Positions 33,464 through 43,501 of a stretch of DNA of 45,801 bases are shown piece after piece; the first letter of the stretch is position 1; each line of letters starts with the position of its first letter. The stretch is from NCBI GenBank assembly GCA_902629495.1, contig CACORA010000016.1:1-45801 (forward strand), read 5' to 3'. This DNA comes from Planctomycetaceae bacterium. Its GTDB lineage: Bacteria; Planctomycetota; Planctomycetia; Pirellulales; UBA1268. A program made the translations under genes and the position numbers. Under the pieces are notes generated by a model that had not been told where the DNA came from, did no database searches, and saw only the letters and a list, made by a program, of their open reading frames with translations.

Positions 33464-35455
33464 ATGGCAGAGAAGCGGGTGCTTGTCATTGGTGGTGGTC
33501 TTGCTGGTTTGGCTGCGACTATGCGATTGGCCGAGTCAGGGATTCATGTTGATCTTGTCAGTCTTGTCCCAGTCAAGCGATCCCACAGTGTCTGCGCCCA
33601 AGGTGGTATCAATAGTGTTAATGCCTTAACTCGTCAGCAAGGCGATAACGAGTGGAAGCACTTCGATGACACTGTGTATGGTGGTGACTTCCTGCAGCAT
33701 CAACCTCCCGTGAAGGAAATGGCTGATTGGGGTCCTCGCATCATCGACCTTATGGACCGTCTCGGGGTCCCGTTCAATCGGACTCCTGAGGGATTTCGAG
33801 ACCAACGACGTTTTGGAGGAACACTCTACAAAAGAACAAGTTTCGCTGGAGCCACGACCGGCCAACAACTCTTATATGGTTTGGATGAACAGGTTCGCCG
33901 TTGGGAGGCTCAGGGGCTTGTAAAAAAATGGGAGTTTTGGGACTTCCAAAAGCCTGTTGTTGATGAATCTGGCCGCTGCCGCGGTGCAATCTGCCAAGAT
34001 CTCGTCTCTATGAAATTTCGTGCGTTCCCCGCAGACGCTGTTGTCCTTGCAACTGGTGGCTGCGGACTGGTGTATGGTCGTTCAACAATGTCCATGGTGT
34101 GCACAGGCAGTGCTGTCAGCAGGGCGTATCAGTCAGGAGCAAGTTATGCCAATGCTGAGTTCATTCAGGTTCATCCAACGGCCATCCCTGGTGCCGACAA
34201 GTTAAGATTGATGAGTGAGAGTGCTCGGGGTGAAGGTGGTCGCGTCTGGGTTCCAAAAACACCTCAAGATCCACGCTCACCGAAAAATATTCCGGATGAA
34301 GAACGATACTACTTTTTAGAAGAACGGTATCCTAAGTACGGGAATCTTGTTCCGCGTGACATTGCTACACGAGAAATATTTGATATCTGTACAACAGATG
34401 GGCTCTCGGTAGAAGAAGATCGCTTGTGCGTTTATCTTGATCTCACTCACATACCACGTGCCACCCTTAATCGAAAACTTGGTGGCATTATGGAAATTTA
34501 TGAAAAATTTCAGGGTGTGGACCCCCGTTCGGAGCCAATGAAAATCTTTCCGGCTGTCCACTATTCCATGGGTGGACTATGGGCAGACTATGAGAGAAGT
34601 GAGAGTGGAGGACTCGTAGAAGGCTCACCTCGAAACCAGCAGACAACCATCCCCGGGCTCTATGCTATCGGCGAGTGCGATTATCAGTACCACGGTGCCA
34701 ATCGACTTGGAGCCAATTCTCTTCTTTCCTGCATTTTCACAGGTTTGTTTTGTGCTCCGAGTGTGATTAATGGGAGTCAATCACCAGATGGAACAGCAAA
34801 CCTCTTCACGGAAGCTATTCGACAAGAAGAAAATCGTCATCAAGCCCTTCTCTCTCGAGAGGCTGGTGCCGAAAATCCTTATGATCTGCATCAAGAACTC
34901 GGAAAAATCATGACGCGAACTGCAACCGTTGTTCGACGAAACGATCAATTGTCAGCAGCCTATGATGAGGTGTGCCAACTAGAAAACCGGTGGCAAAGAT
35001 GTGCGGTTTCCGACACGGGAAATTGGACAAACCAGAATGTTGTTTTCACGAAAGCTGTAGGGGATATGTTTCCGCTCGCAAAACTCATCTTGAAGGGAGC
35101 CCTGCAGCGAGATGAGTGTCGAGGAGCCCATTTTAAGCCAGCATTTGCGATGCCTGGTATTCAGGCAACCGACCCTGTTGAAAAGCGAAAAGAAGCTGAA
35201 GTTTGGTGCGATCGCTTTGAGGAAAATACAAAACGCTGGCTCAAATCGACGGTCGGTAAACATGGCGCAGATGGGCACCCTGAGATCACATATGAAGAGG
35301 TTGATACCTCTCTTATCCCCCCCCGCCCGAGACTCTATGGTCTGGTCGGCGGCGAAGTAATTGAAGATGTCTGGAAAGAGCGTCAAGCTCAAAAAGCGGT
35401 CCGTAATGGTCACCATGAGGCAGCATCACCCCAAGCTACCGCCGGGTCTTCCTAA
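33464..35455 (+). CDS. sdhA: Succinate dehydrogenase flavoprotein subunit
   Basis: A 663-residue FAD subunit of complex II, oxidising succinate to fumarate. Visible features are the dinucleotide-binding GGGLAGLAA (10-18), SHSVCAQGGINSV (40-52) with His41 as the covalent FAD site, ATGGCGLVYG, the substrate motif QVHPTAIPG and HGANRLGANSLLSC. The C-terminal cap domain runs to the end. AGGAG sits just upstream of the ATG. It is longer than E. coli SdhA (588 residues) but typical of the type-B group. A run of eight C at 35317-35324 encodes a Pro-rich turn near the C-terminus. It is the middle gene of sdhCAB. Confidence 0.96.
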   Translation: MAEKRVLVIGGGLAGLAATMRLAESGIHVDLVSLVPVKRSHSVCAQGGINSVNALTRQQGDNEWKHFDDTVYGGDFLQHQPPVKEMADWGPRIIDLMDRLGVPFNRTPEGFRDQRRFGGTLYKRTSFAGATTGQQLLYGLDEQVRRWEAQGLVKKWEFWDFQKPVVDESGRCRGAICQDLVSMKFRAFPADAVVLATGGCGLVYGRSTMSMVCTGSAVSRAYQSGASYANAEFIQVHPTAIPGADKLRLMSESARGEGGRVWVPKTPQDPRSPKNIPDEERYYFLEERYPKYGNLVPRDIATREIFDICTTDGLSVEEDRLCVYLDLTHIPRATLNRKLGGIMEIYEKFQGVDPRSEPMKIFPAVHYSMGGLWADYERSESGGLVEGSPRNQQTTIPGLYAIGECDYQYHGANRLGANSLLSCIFTGLFCAPSVINGSQSPDGTANLFTEAIRQEENRHQALLSREAGAENPYDLHQELGKIMTRTATVVRRNDQLSAAYDEVCQLENRWQRCAVSDTGNWTNQNVVFTKAVGDMFPLAKLILKGALQRDECRGAHFKPAFAMPGIQATDPVEKRKEAEVWCDRFEENTKRWLKSTVGKHGADGHPEITYEEVDTSLIPPRPRLYGLVGGEVIEDVWKERQAQKAVRNGHHEAASPQATAGSS

Positions 35456-35470
35456 AGGAGATAACTGACG

Positions 35471-36316
35471 ATGATCCAAGCAGTAAAGTCTTCCACCCCA
35501 AATTCGATTCGCGTTCGGGTTCTTCGCCAGGACAAACCCGATCGTGAAAGTTATTGGGAGTACTTCGATGTCCCCTACGAACCGAACATGAATGTCATTA
35601 GCGTCCTTCAAAAAATTGCTGCACGTGCTCACTCCGAAGACGGCCGTTCGGTCTCCCCCGTGGCTTGGGATTGCAATTGTCTTGAAGAAGTATGTGGCTC
35701 TTGCACGATGCTGATTAACGGACGCACTCGCATGGCGTGCTCAGCATTGGTCGATAAGCTATTGAAGGAGAGCAAAGAAATCGAACTTCGGCCAATGTCA
35801 AAGTTTCCAGTTGTTCGCGATCTCTGTGTCGATCGAAGTCGTCTTTTCCGTGCGCTTGAACGTGTGAAGGCTTGGGTGCCTGTTGATGATTCATATGATC
35901 ACGGACCAGGACCACGCGTATCTCCGGAAGAGCAAGAAGATGCGTACCCTCTTTCTCAATGCATGAGTTGTGGATGCTGTCTTGAGGCGTGCCCACAATA
36001 CACAAAAATTGATCTCACTCAACGCGACGATGAATCAGATGACGCTTTCGAAAAACGAAAGAACGAGGCGTACGACTCAGGTTTCGTTGGAGCACATGCA
36101 GTGAGCCAAACGATGATGTTCAATTCGCATCCGATTGGAAAAATGATTACTGATGAGCGTCTTGAAGCAGTCACATCTCAAGGTGGTATTCAGATGTGCG
36201 GAAATGCACAAAATTGTGTATCCGTGTGCCCAAAGCACATTCCGCTGACTCGTTCAATTGCCCGAGCCGGACGTGCTGCAACGATCTGGGCAATCAAGAA
36301 ACTGTTTGACCGCTAG
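35471..36316 (+). CDS. sdhB: Succinate dehydrogenase iron-sulfur subunit
   Basis: A 281-residue subunit carrying three iron-sulfur clusters that connect FAD to quinone. The [2Fe-2S] ligands are Cys70, Cys75, Cys78 and Cys90 (CLEEVCGSC and RMAC). The two later clusters use QCMSCGCCLEACPQY and MCGNAQNCVSVCPKHIP. The ATG has an AAAGGAG site 11 bases upstream, and it follows sdhA by 15 bases. The fusion of ligands is complete, so all three clusters should form. After the stop there is a short TGTG/CACA stem but no clear terminator, and the helicase gene begins 77 bases on. Confidence 0.96.
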   Translation: MIQAVKSSTPNSIRVRVLRQDKPDRESYWEYFDVPYEPNMNVISVLQKIAARAHSEDGRSVSPVAWDCNCLEEVCGSCTMLINGRTRMACSALVDKLLKESKEIELRPMSKFPVVRDLCVDRSRLFRALERVKAWVPVDDSYDHGPGPRVSPEEQEDAYPLSQCMSCGCCLEACPQYTKIDLTQRDDESDDAFEKRKNEAYDSGFVGAHAVSQTMMFNSHPIGKMITDERLEAVTSQGGIQMCGNAQNCVSVCPKHIPLTRSIARAGRAATIWAIKKLFDR

Positions 36317-36393
36317 CACGTGTGTTTTCACATTTGTCTGAATTTTCTGCGCATGGTAGTCTTCCTCATCAAATTGAAAGAGGAATTATCGTA

Positions 36394-37779
36394 GTGTCTT
36401 CAGAAAAAAGTGGGCGCCGACCACAACCCGGGGCCACGAGCAAATCTCATCACGTGATGCATGACCATCAAACAGGTTTTGATTCACTCGGCCTTTCCGA
36501 AGCTACGCAGGAGGCCGTTCGACGCGCAGGCTATTCAGAACCGACTCCTGTTCAGGCAGGTCTTATCCCACGGGCCATTACTGGCATAGACGTGCTTGGT
36601 CAAGCTCGCACAGGGACTGGGAAAACAGCTTCCTTTGTCTTGCCAATACTGGAAAGGCTCACTGCTGTAGCGCCTCGTGGCCATGGTCCAAGAGCGCTTG
36701 TGCTTGTTCCCACACGTGAATTGGCAGTACAAGTCAAAGATGAATTTGAGAAGTTGGCATACGGCTCAAAATTTCGCTGCGTTGCTGTCTACGGCGGCAA
36801 GCCAATCAAAGGCCAAATCGATCGACTCGCGAAGCGGCCTCAAGTGATTGTTGGTACGCCTGGTCGGGTACTTGATCACCTTAGTCGGGGTACGATTGCT
36901 TTGAGTGATCTTGAAATTGTCACGCTTGATGAAGCTGATCGAATGCTTGATATAGGATTTCGTCCTGATATTGAAAAAATTCTTCGTCGCTGCCCTCAAA
37001 GTCGTCAGACGCTCCTTCTTTCAGCGACTGTTCCACCGCCCGTCATTACAATTGCTAAACGGTATATGAGGGATCATGAAACACTTGATTTTTCAAGTCG
37101 TGATATCGCAGTAGAGACCATCGAACAACGGTATTTCACTGTCGAACCATCAAAAAAATTTGATCTCCTTCAACGATTATTGGAACGCGAACAACCTCAA
37201 CAGGTGATTGTGTTTTGCCGAACCAAAAAGGGCACGGACAAGGTTCACCAGAGACTATCTCGAAGGAGAAGTAAAGACGTTCGTTCGAATGATGTTGCCT
37301 GTATTCATGGTGATCTTGCGCAAAATGTGCGAGATCGTGTGATGCGACAGTTTCGTGATGGGAAAGTCAAAATTCTTGTTGCGACTGACGTGGTTGGACG
37401 TGGCATAGATGTCTCAAGTGTCTCACATATCATCAACTACGATATTCCAGAGTTTTGTGATGACTATGTCCATCGCGTTGGACGAACAGGCCGCATGGGT
37501 CGTGACGGCATTGCCTACACCTTTGTCGCGCCTGAGGAAGGCCCACAATTGACACGAATCGAACTCCGCATTGATAAACTATTAGAACGGGACGAGATTC
37601 ACGGCTTCCAGGCATCGGATCGCCGTATGCGAGACGCTTCAAGTCCACACAGTAAAGACTCTACTCAAGCTGATCATCAGTTAGGATCTCCTGAATCGCC
37701 AGGCACACCCAAACGCCCGCCTGCTCCTTCATTACTCGGAAAGGGCCGTGGACCAAAGCGTCACCGTCGAGCTCTCTAA
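36394..37779 (+). CDS. DEAD-box ATP-dependent RNA helicase
   Basis: A 461-residue RNA helicase that unwinds RNA with ATP, for ribosome assembly, mRNA decay or cold adaptation. All motifs are present: the Q motif region (GFDSLGL ... PTPVQAGLIP), motif I ARTGTGKT, Ia PTRELAVQ, TPGRVLDHL, II DEADRMLDIG, III LLSATVPP, and VI HRVGRTGRMG. The C-terminal 60 residues are a disordered basic tail (GKGRGPKRHRRAL), as in RhlE/CsdA-like proteins. I placed the start at GTG 36394, after AAAGAGGAA (36378-36385); the frame extends to 36322, but those residues have no helicase character. The exact subfamily cannot be fixed, so no symbol is given. Confidence 0.93.
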   Translation: MSSEKSGRRPQPGATSKSHHVMHDHQTGFDSLGLSEATQEAVRRAGYSEPTPVQAGLIPRAITGIDVLGQARTGTGKTASFVLPILERLTAVAPRGHGPRALVLVPTRELAVQVKDEFEKLAYGSKFRCVAVYGGKPIKGQIDRLAKRPQVIVGTPGRVLDHLSRGTIALSDLEIVTLDEADRMLDIGFRPDIEKILRRCPQSRQTLLLSATVPPPVITIAKRYMRDHETLDFSSRDIAVETIEQRYFTVEPSKKFDLLQRLLEREQPQQVIVFCRTKKGTDKVHQRLSRRRSKDVRSNDVACIHGDLAQNVRDRVMRQFRDGKVKILVATDVVGRGIDVSSVSHIINYDIPEFCDDYVHRVGRTGRMGRDGIAYTFVAPEEGPQLTRIELRIDKLLERDEIHGFQASDRRMRDASSPHSKDSTQADHQLGSPESPGTPKRPPAPSLLGKGRGPKRHRRAL

Positions 37780-37877
37780 CGCATTCCGCAAGTTCTCTTT
37801 ATTTTGTCAAATGAAATCATGGCGACACCCAGTTATATTCTTTGTTCAAGGCTTTGCTGAACGCTCTGGGAACTTCA

Positions 37878-38600
37878 ATGGGTCAATTCTCACCACGATC
37901 ACTTGCTCAGCGACTCGAAAGCCTCGCCCGTGCCGGTGTTACACATCTTCCACGAAGATCAACGCACGGGAAAAGAACTGGCCCCTCATCAGGGGAAAAG
38001 AATAATCCAGGCGTGGTTATATCATCACATGATGATCAGCACGTCGGCGCGATGAAGGCGCTGAGTCGTGAGGTGGCTGTATGCACACAATGTAAGGAAT
38101 TAGCAGATACTGGAGCGCAAAAGATATTTGGTAGTGGTTCACTCAATGCTCGCTTGTGCTTTATTGGAGAAGCACCAAGAGCAGATGAAGATGCATCAGG
38201 AGATCCATTTGATGGACGCGCTGGCCAACTACTGACAAAGATCATTGAGGCCTGCACCCTCACGCGAGAGGAGGTCTACATTCTTAATGTCTTGAAGTAT
38301 CGTCCACGAGGAAATCGAATACCAAACCCTACAGAGGTCTCCAACTGCCGCTCCTTTTTTGAACAGCAGATTTCAATTATTCAGCCAGAGTTCATCTGCT
38401 GTCTTGGAGCGTCGGCAGCGCATGCCGTGTTGCAGATCGACGCGCCTATTGGGAAACTTCGTAAACGCTGGTTTACATTCGAGAACGCTCACGTCTTGTG
38501 CACCTATCATCCTTCCTATCTCTTGAGAAATCCCGCTGCAAAAAGGGACGTTTGGGATGACATGAAACTGCTTATGGCAAAGATGGGTATTCAGTTGTAG
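37878..38600 (+). CDS. Uracil-DNA glycosylase, family 4 type with iron-sulfur cluster
   Basis: A DNA-repair enzyme of about 240 residues that removes uracil from DNA. After a 60-residue disordered N-terminal extension, the core shows four Cys that fit the family 4/5 [4Fe-4S] pattern (Cys69, Cys72, Cys157 and Cys174 or 175). The catalytic motif is GEAPRADEDASGDPFDGRAG (97-116), and HPSYLLRNP (211-219) is the second motif. Compared with the usual GEAPGAxED...PFVGRAG, the Gly after GEAP is Arg and the Val before GRAG is Asp. The start is chosen at ATG 37878; a TTG at 37842 in frame is an alternative. It lies 98 bases after the helicase stop on the same strand. Confidence 0.88.
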   Translation: MGQFSPRSLAQRLESLARAGVTHLPRRSTHGKRTGPSSGEKNNPGVVISSHDDQHVGAMKALSREVAVCTQCKELADTGAQKIFGSGSLNARLCFIGEAPRADEDASGDPFDGRAGQLLTKIIEACTLTREEVYILNVLKYRPRGNRIPNPTEVSNCRSFFEQQISIIQPEFICCLGASAAHAVLQIDAPIGKLRKRWFTFENAHVLCTYHPSYLLRNPAAKRDVWDDMKLLMAKMGIQL

Positions 38601-38756
38601 AAACTCACGGAGATCAACTTCTTAAGTTGTTTGGTTTTCCAATCTTCTCAAGTTCGTTTTTTCTGAAGGACTGGGCTCACAATAACCGACAGAACAGATG
38701 GGTCTTTGAGGGGGAACAGCCGCTGATGAAGGTATTTCGGCTGCATGGAGAATTGT

Positions 38757-39062
38757 ATGAACCGCCCCGCATGTTTATTGATGTCACTCGCAATGTTTGC
38801 TTTGGGCTGCACCATGGCCCCAGATCCATTTGATTATTCAGGCCCAGTTCCCAATGGCTCTGTCACGCAAAACAATTTTGCAGCCCGAAGTAATGGAATT
38901 CTTCCTCTCCACGCATCACCAAAGCCCTGGCCAATAATTGTGAAAGATGGCACGAACAATGAGAGTTCAGACGCTCCTTCAGGAGCACTGACGATTGCTT
39001 CATATGATGTGGATGATGCCACTCCGGACACCGAAGAAGCGACGAACACTCCTGAAAAATAG
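38757..39062 (+). CDS. Small lipoprotein
   Basis: A 101-residue predicted lipoprotein. The N-terminus has MNRPACLLMSLAMFALGC, where FALGC is a good lipobox and Cys18 should be lipidated after signal peptidase II cleavage. The mature part begins TMAPDPFDYSGPVPNG and ends with a Thr/Glu/Asp-rich acidic tail. No domain is recognised. GGAGAA lies 4 bases before this ATG; an upstream in-frame ATG at 38745 overlaps that site and is less likely. It probably sits on the periplasmic face of a membrane. Its 3' end faces glgC with a 33-base gap. Confidence 0.7.
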   Translation: MNRPACLLMSLAMFALGCTMAPDPFDYSGPVPNGSVTQNNFAARSNGILPLHASPKPWPIIVKDGTNNESSDAPSGALTIASYDVDDATPDTEEATNTPEK

Positions 39063-39063
39063 C

Positions 39064-39084
39064 TTTTTTCAAACCCTGAAAAAA
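39064..39084. terminator. A/T-rich inverted repeat at convergent ends
   Basis: TTTTTTCA (39064-39071) and TGAAAAAA (39077-39084) are a perfect 8-base inverted repeat with a 5-base loop, between the lipoprotein and glgC stops. An alternative longer pairing, TTCAAACCCTG (39069-39079) with CAGGGTTGAA (39108-39117), overlaps it. It is a candidate bidirectional terminator. Confidence 0.35.
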
Positions 39085-39095
39085 CGAGAAAAATA

Positions 39096-40406
39096 TCACT
39101 CTTGTGACAGGGTTGAATCTGGCAGCCAATCGTTGGGTATAACGGCATCCTTGGGAACCACCGCTATACCATCTCGGACAGTAAAGTGATCACTGTCAGC
39201 CAGTTTTTCCCAACCATGGTCATTCACAATCCTTGCTCGTGTTCCTATTCGAACATTTTTATCCACAATGGCACCCTCGATAATCGTGCCATCACCAATC
39301 GCTAAGGGTTGCGAACCATTTGGATTCAGACCACCTTCATCTTCGATCTCATAAAAATCATTTCCAAGAACAACTGAATTTCGAATGATGACATTTCGTC
39401 CAATGCGACAACGAAGACCAATCACACTATTTTCGATAACAGCTCCCTCTCCCACCAAACATCCATCCGAAATGAGAGAGTTTCGAATACTTGCACCATC
39501 GATTCTTGTTGGAGGTAGAAAGCGTGCTCTGGAATAAATGGGAGCTTCCTCTCCTGCAAGTTCGAATGGAGGCTGATGACTTGCAAGATCAATATTGCAT
39601 TGATAATACGAACGAATGGTTCCAATGTCCTCCCAATACCCATCAAAGGGATGCAACTGAACTTTTTTCGCTCGAATCGCGGCAGGAAACACTTCGCGAC
39701 CAAAATCTCGATAATCTGTCTTTGTGAGCAGATCTAACAAGCAATCTCGATTGAAAAGATAAATACCCATGCTTGCCATCAGGCTACGGCCTCGTGAAGG
39801 GATGCCATGTCCGTCAATCCAATCTGGATGGGTTCGCACATGCTCAAGCTCGGAAGTGGTTTGTGGTTTTTCAAGAAACCCTTGAACGACACCGTTGCTA
39901 TCAAACCGCATAATCCCAAGTGCCGAAGCAGCCTCATCATAAACAGGAATTCCAGCGATTGTCACATCCGCATGAGTAGATGTATGGGTGTGCAGCATAT
40001 CAGCATAGTTCATTCGATAGAGTTGATCACCTGAAAGAACCAGCACATGCTTCACGTCCGATTGCTGAAGATATCGGATGTTATGGCGAACGGCATCAGC
40101 TGTGCCCTGATACCAATCCGAGCTATCAAGTGTTTGCTGAGCTGCCAGGATTTCTACATACCCACCACTAAAAGGATCAAATGTATAGGTGCGTCGTATA
40201 TGCCGATGCAGACTCACAGAATTGAATTGTGTGAGTACGTAGATTCTCTTGACCCCACTATTCACACAATTTGAGAGAGGGATATCAATGATCCGATACT
40301 TACCAGCCAAAGGAACTGCTGGTTTGGAACGATCTCTGGTCAGTGGAAAGAGACGTGTCCCTTGCCCACCTCCAAGAACTAGTGCCAAAACTTGCTGAAC
40401 ACTCAT
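39096..40406 (-). CDS. glgC: Glucose-1-phosphate adenylyltransferase
   Basis: A 436-residue enzyme making ADP-glucose from glucose-1-phosphate and ATP, the committed step of bacterial glycogen synthesis. The nucleotide-binding N-terminus is LVLGGGQGTRLFPLTRDRSK (10-29), with KPAVPLAGKYRIIDIPLSN, WYQGTADAVRHNIRY and LVLSGDQLYRMNY following. The C-terminal half is a left-handed beta-helix (repeats around INDxxI-like turns, SVIGLRCRIGRNVIIRNSVV). It is 196 bases downstream of leuS on the same strand. No other glg gene is in the window. The substrate glucose-1-phosphate and the trehalose enzymes at 463-4481 both belong to glucose storage. I see no missing catalytic residue. Confidence 0.95.
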   Translation of the reverse strand: MSVQQVLALVLGGGQGTRLFPLTRDRSKPAVPLAGKYRIIDIPLSNCVNSGVKRIYVLTQFNSVSLHRHIRRTYTFDPFSGGYVEILAAQQTLDSSDWYQGTADAVRHNIRYLQQSDVKHVLVLSGDQLYRMNYADMLHTHTSTHADVTIAGIPVYDEAASALGIMRFDSNGVVQGFLEKPQTTSELEHVRTHPDWIDGHGIPSRGRSLMASMGIYLFNRDCLLDLLTKTDYRDFGREVFPAAIRAKKVQLHPFDGYWEDIGTIRSYYQCNIDLASHQPPFELAGEEAPIYSRARFLPPTRIDGASIRNSLISDGCLVGEGAVIENSVIGLRCRIGRNVIIRNSVVLGNDFYEIEDEGGLNPNGSQPLAIGDGTIIEGAIVDKNVRIGTRARIVNDHGWEKLADSDHFTVRDGIAVVPKDAVIPNDWLPDSTLSQE

Positions 40407-40602
40407 GACAGAATCCTACACACGATAGTGGTTTCCACACTTGACCAGCACATGCTACGGCAATCAAGGGTGAAGTGGAAATGGGTGCTTGTGACACCTC
40501 GAAAAATAACTCTCAGCCACGACGAGACACGTCATGGGCCCTCAATACCACGGATGCTTTGAAACTCTCAACCAATGCGAGCCAACAGGCGTGACAAAAG
40601 AC

Positions 40603-43392
40603 TCAGCGTATAACGAAGTTGACCATCCTTCCGGGAACAGCTACCACTTTCACCACTGACTTTCCATGGAGCAGTTCTGCAATTTTGGGATCTGCCGCAG
40701 CAATCTCCTGCATGACTGCAGCATTGGCATCCGATGGAATCGTCACTCGTCCCCTCAATTTTCCTTGAATCTGCACTGGGATTTCAATCGATTCATCCTT
40801 CAGCCATTTCTCCTCAACCTTCGGCCACTCAGCAAGAGAGACAGGAGAAGAACCACCAAGAACCTCCCACAATTCTTCCGCCAAGTGTGGTGCGAAGGGA
40901 CTGAGGATCACCACAAACGGTTCAAGAATAGCTCGTGGCCGACGTTCGAGTGGCGTGACAAAATTCACAAATTCCATCATTTTTGCAATGGCCGTGTTAA
41001 ATGAGAGTCCCTCAATATCGCTCGTCACCTTTTCGATCGTGCGATGTAATACTTGCAACTGCTCATCGGTGGGCACGTCATCGACGACTTGCGAGGCCAA
41101 TACCATCTCCTCAGACTGCTCATCCACAATAAGTCGCCAGCACCGCTCTAGAAAACTACGAACTCCACCGACACCTGCTGTACTCCATGGCTTTGTTGCT
41201 TCGAGCGGCCCCATAAACATTTCGTAGAGTCGTAATGAATCAGCACCAAAATCTTGCACAACCTGATCCGGGTTGACGACGTTTCCCCGACTTTTTGACA
41301 TCTTGTAGGCACGGCTTTCCACACGAATCTGTGGAGCATCCCGAAGAACAAAATGCTCTCCCTGTTTTTCTACATGATCCGCAGAAATCTTCATTGGAGT
41401 ATCTTCGTCAGTACGCGACGACGACGACACCCAGCCTCCTTTCGCGCTCCGATACCCTGTGAACTCAACTTCACCAAGAATCATTCCCTGATTAACCAGC
41501 CTTCCGAATGGCTCTGCTTGTGAAACGTACCCGCGATCAAAAAGAACTTTGTGCCAAAAACGACTATACAGCAGATGTAGAACAGCATGTTCAGCACCTC
41601 CAACGTACAGATCGACAGGCATCCACGTTTTTTCTACCTGTGGATCCACGAAACACGTCGTGTTATGCGGATCGAGAAATCGCAGGTAATACCAACATGA
41701 CCCAGCCCATTGTGGCATCGTATTCGTCTCTCGCTGATACCGTTTGCCATCTTGCTCAACAAAAAGCCAGTCCTGCGGGGAACGAGACAGTGGTGGATCA
41801 GGCGTTTTTCCCGGCTTGAAGTCGTCAAGAACAGGTAGTGGTACAGGGAGTTGATCTTCAGGAACCGGCCGAACCACACCGGTACGACGACCCTCTGAAT
41901 CAAGTTCATGAAGAATCGGGAACGGCTCACCCCAAAAACGCTGACGGCTGAAAAGCCAATCACGAAGTTTGTAGTTTACCGCAGGCCGTCCCAGACCGGA
42001 CGTTTCAAGATCGCCTGACACCCGTTGGATAAAGTCACTGGTTTTGAGCCCTGTATAGGGTCCTGACGCTATTGCTTGTCCGTGTCCCGTGAAGAGCGAT
42101 TCGAGTCCAGAATTATTTTCCTTTGTCGGTTGAACAACCGTAATAACATCAAGTGCAAATGTCTTTGCAAATTCATTATCACGGTCATCATGGGCAGGGA
42201 CTGCCATAATCGCACCAGTGCCATAGGTCGCTAACACGTAATCGGCGACCCATACTGGAATCGGATTTCCAGTCAGTGGATGGATGACATAAAACCCAGT
42301 GAACACTCCTGTTTTTTCATGGGCAAGATCCGTCCGATCAAGATCGCTCTTCCGGGTAGCAGCTTCGCAATATGCATCAATGGCAGCTTTCTGATCCGGT
42401 GACGTGAGTTTATGAAGAAGCGGATGCTCAGGAGCAATAACCATATAGGTCACACCGTAGAGCGTATCCGGCCGCGTCGTATAGATGCGTAGGACATCAT
42501 CCCCTGGCTTCAAAGGGAATCCTTCTTCTTCGCGAATCTTCTTCCACTTCTTGAATGATGTTTCTTCACAATCAAATGGAATATAGAAATCAACTTCGGC
42601 ACCTGTGCTGCGACCAATCCAGTCACACTGGAGCTTCTTTATGCTTGCCGGCCAATCAACCTGATCAAGTTCACTTTCCAAACGGTCTGCGTAAGATGTA
42701 ATTCGCAGCATCCATTGCCGAAGTGGCATCCGCACAACTGGATGTCCTCCACGTTCACTGACTCCACCAATCACTTCTTCATTTGCCAATACTGTCCCAA
42801 GAGCCGGACACCAATTCACCGGCGCTTCAGATTGGTACGCCAGTCTGTGTTCATCCTGATAGGATGCAACGGCCACATCACCTGCAGCAGCAACCTCTGC
42901 TGGAATAGGCAACTCATCAATCGGGCGACCTTTTTTCTGCTCTGGATCAAACCATGTGTCAAAAAGCAAAAGGAAAATCCATTGTGTCCACCTGACATAC
43001 TCCGGATCAGTCGTCGAAATTTCTCGATTCCAGTCATAGCTAAAACCGAGCATCTTCAATTGACGACGAAAGGTCTCAATATTGCGATAGGTACTCTCTT
43101 GAGGAGGTGTTCCAGTACGGATGGCATGCTCTTCAGCTGGTAGACCAAAGGCATCAAAACCCATAGGATGCATGACTGCTACACCACGCATGCGATTGAA
43201 GCGAGCGACGATATCCGTGGCGGTGTAGCCCTCAGGATGACCGACGTGCAGTCCATCTCCACTTGGGTAGGGAAACATGTCCAAAACATAATACTTCCCT
43301 CCTTCTGGCAGCCGAGGCGTCGCAAATGTATTGTGATCGTCCCACCACCCCTGCCACTTGGGTTCGATAATCGCAGGCTGATAACGGGGCAT
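40603..43392 (-). CDS. leuS: Leucyl-tRNA synthetase
   Basis: A 929-residue class I synthetase that charges tRNA-Leu. The HIGH motif is HVGH (49-52) in [16 protein letters not shown], and the KMSKS motif is at 697-701 in [16 protein letters not shown]1 editing domain lies between them ([20 protein letters not shown] and [16 protein letters not shown]). Anticodon-binding and C-terminal domains complete the protein. It is about 70 residues longer than E. coli LeuRS (860), with one insertion of about 40 residues near 147-182 ([15 protein letters not shown]) before the zinc-domain-like [18 protein letters not shown], and another before KMSKS. I chose ATG 43392; a GTG 12 bases earlier is possible. 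It is divergent from the acyl-adenylate ligase gene. Confidence 0.96.
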   Translation of the reverse strand: MPRYQPAIIEPKWQGWWDDHNTFATPRLPEGGKYYVLDMFPYPSGDGLHVGHPEGYTATDIVARFNRMRGVAVMHPMGFDAFGLPAEEHAIRTGTPPQESTYRNIETFRRQLKMLGFSYDWNREISTTDPEYVRWTQWIFLLLFDTWFDPEQKKGRPIDELPIPAEVAAAGDVAVASYQDEHRLAYQSEAPVNWCPALGTVLANEEVIGGVSERGGHPVVRMPLRQWMLRITSYADRLESELDQVDWPASIKKLQCDWIGRSTGAEVDFYIPFDCEETSFKKWKKIREEEGFPLKPGDDVLRIYTTRPDTLYGVTYMVIAPEHPLLHKLTSPDQKAAIDAYCEAATRKSDLDRTDLAHEKTGVFTGFYVIHPLTGNPIPVWVADYVLATYGTGAIMAVPAHDDRDNEFAKTFALDVITVVQPTKENNSGLESLFTGHGQAIASGPYTGLKTSDFIQRVSGDLETSGLGRPAVNYKLRDWLFSRQRFWGEPFPILHELDSEGRRTGVVRPVPEDQLPVPLPVLDDFKPGKTPDPPLSRSPQDWLFVEQDGKRYQRETNTMPQWAGSCWYYLRFLDPHNTTCFVDPQVEKTWMPVDLYVGGAEHAVLHLLYSRFWHKVLFDRGYVSQAEPFGRLVNQGMILGEVEFTGYRSAKGGWVSSSSRTDEDTPMKISADHVEKQGEHFVLRDAPQIRVESRAYKMSKSRGNVVNPDQVVQDFGADSLRLYEMFMGPLEATKPWSTAGVGGVRSFLERCWRLIVDEQSEEMVLASQVVDDVPTDEQLQVLHRTIEKVTSDIEGLSFNTAIAKMMEFVNFVTPLERRPRAILEPFVVILSPFAPHLAEELWEVLGGSSPVSLAEWPKVEEKWLKDESIEIPVQIQGKLRGRVTIPSDANAAVMQEIAAADPKIAELLHGKSVVKVVAVPGRMVNFVIR

Positions 43393-43501
43393 AATTGAAT
43401 CCACTGGGAATGATGAACTTTTCAGTCACGAACCATCCGATTCTAATACGTAGGAAATACACGGCAACGCAATCGGTCCCTTCTTCGGGAGCTACGAAAA
43501 C

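Noticed and set aside
35317..35324. C8 run in sdhA as a phase-variation site
   Set aside because: sdhA is a core TCA gene, and switching it off by slippage is not plausible; the run simply encodes part of a Pro/Arg turn. It also weakens the case for the A8/G8 runs elsewhere.
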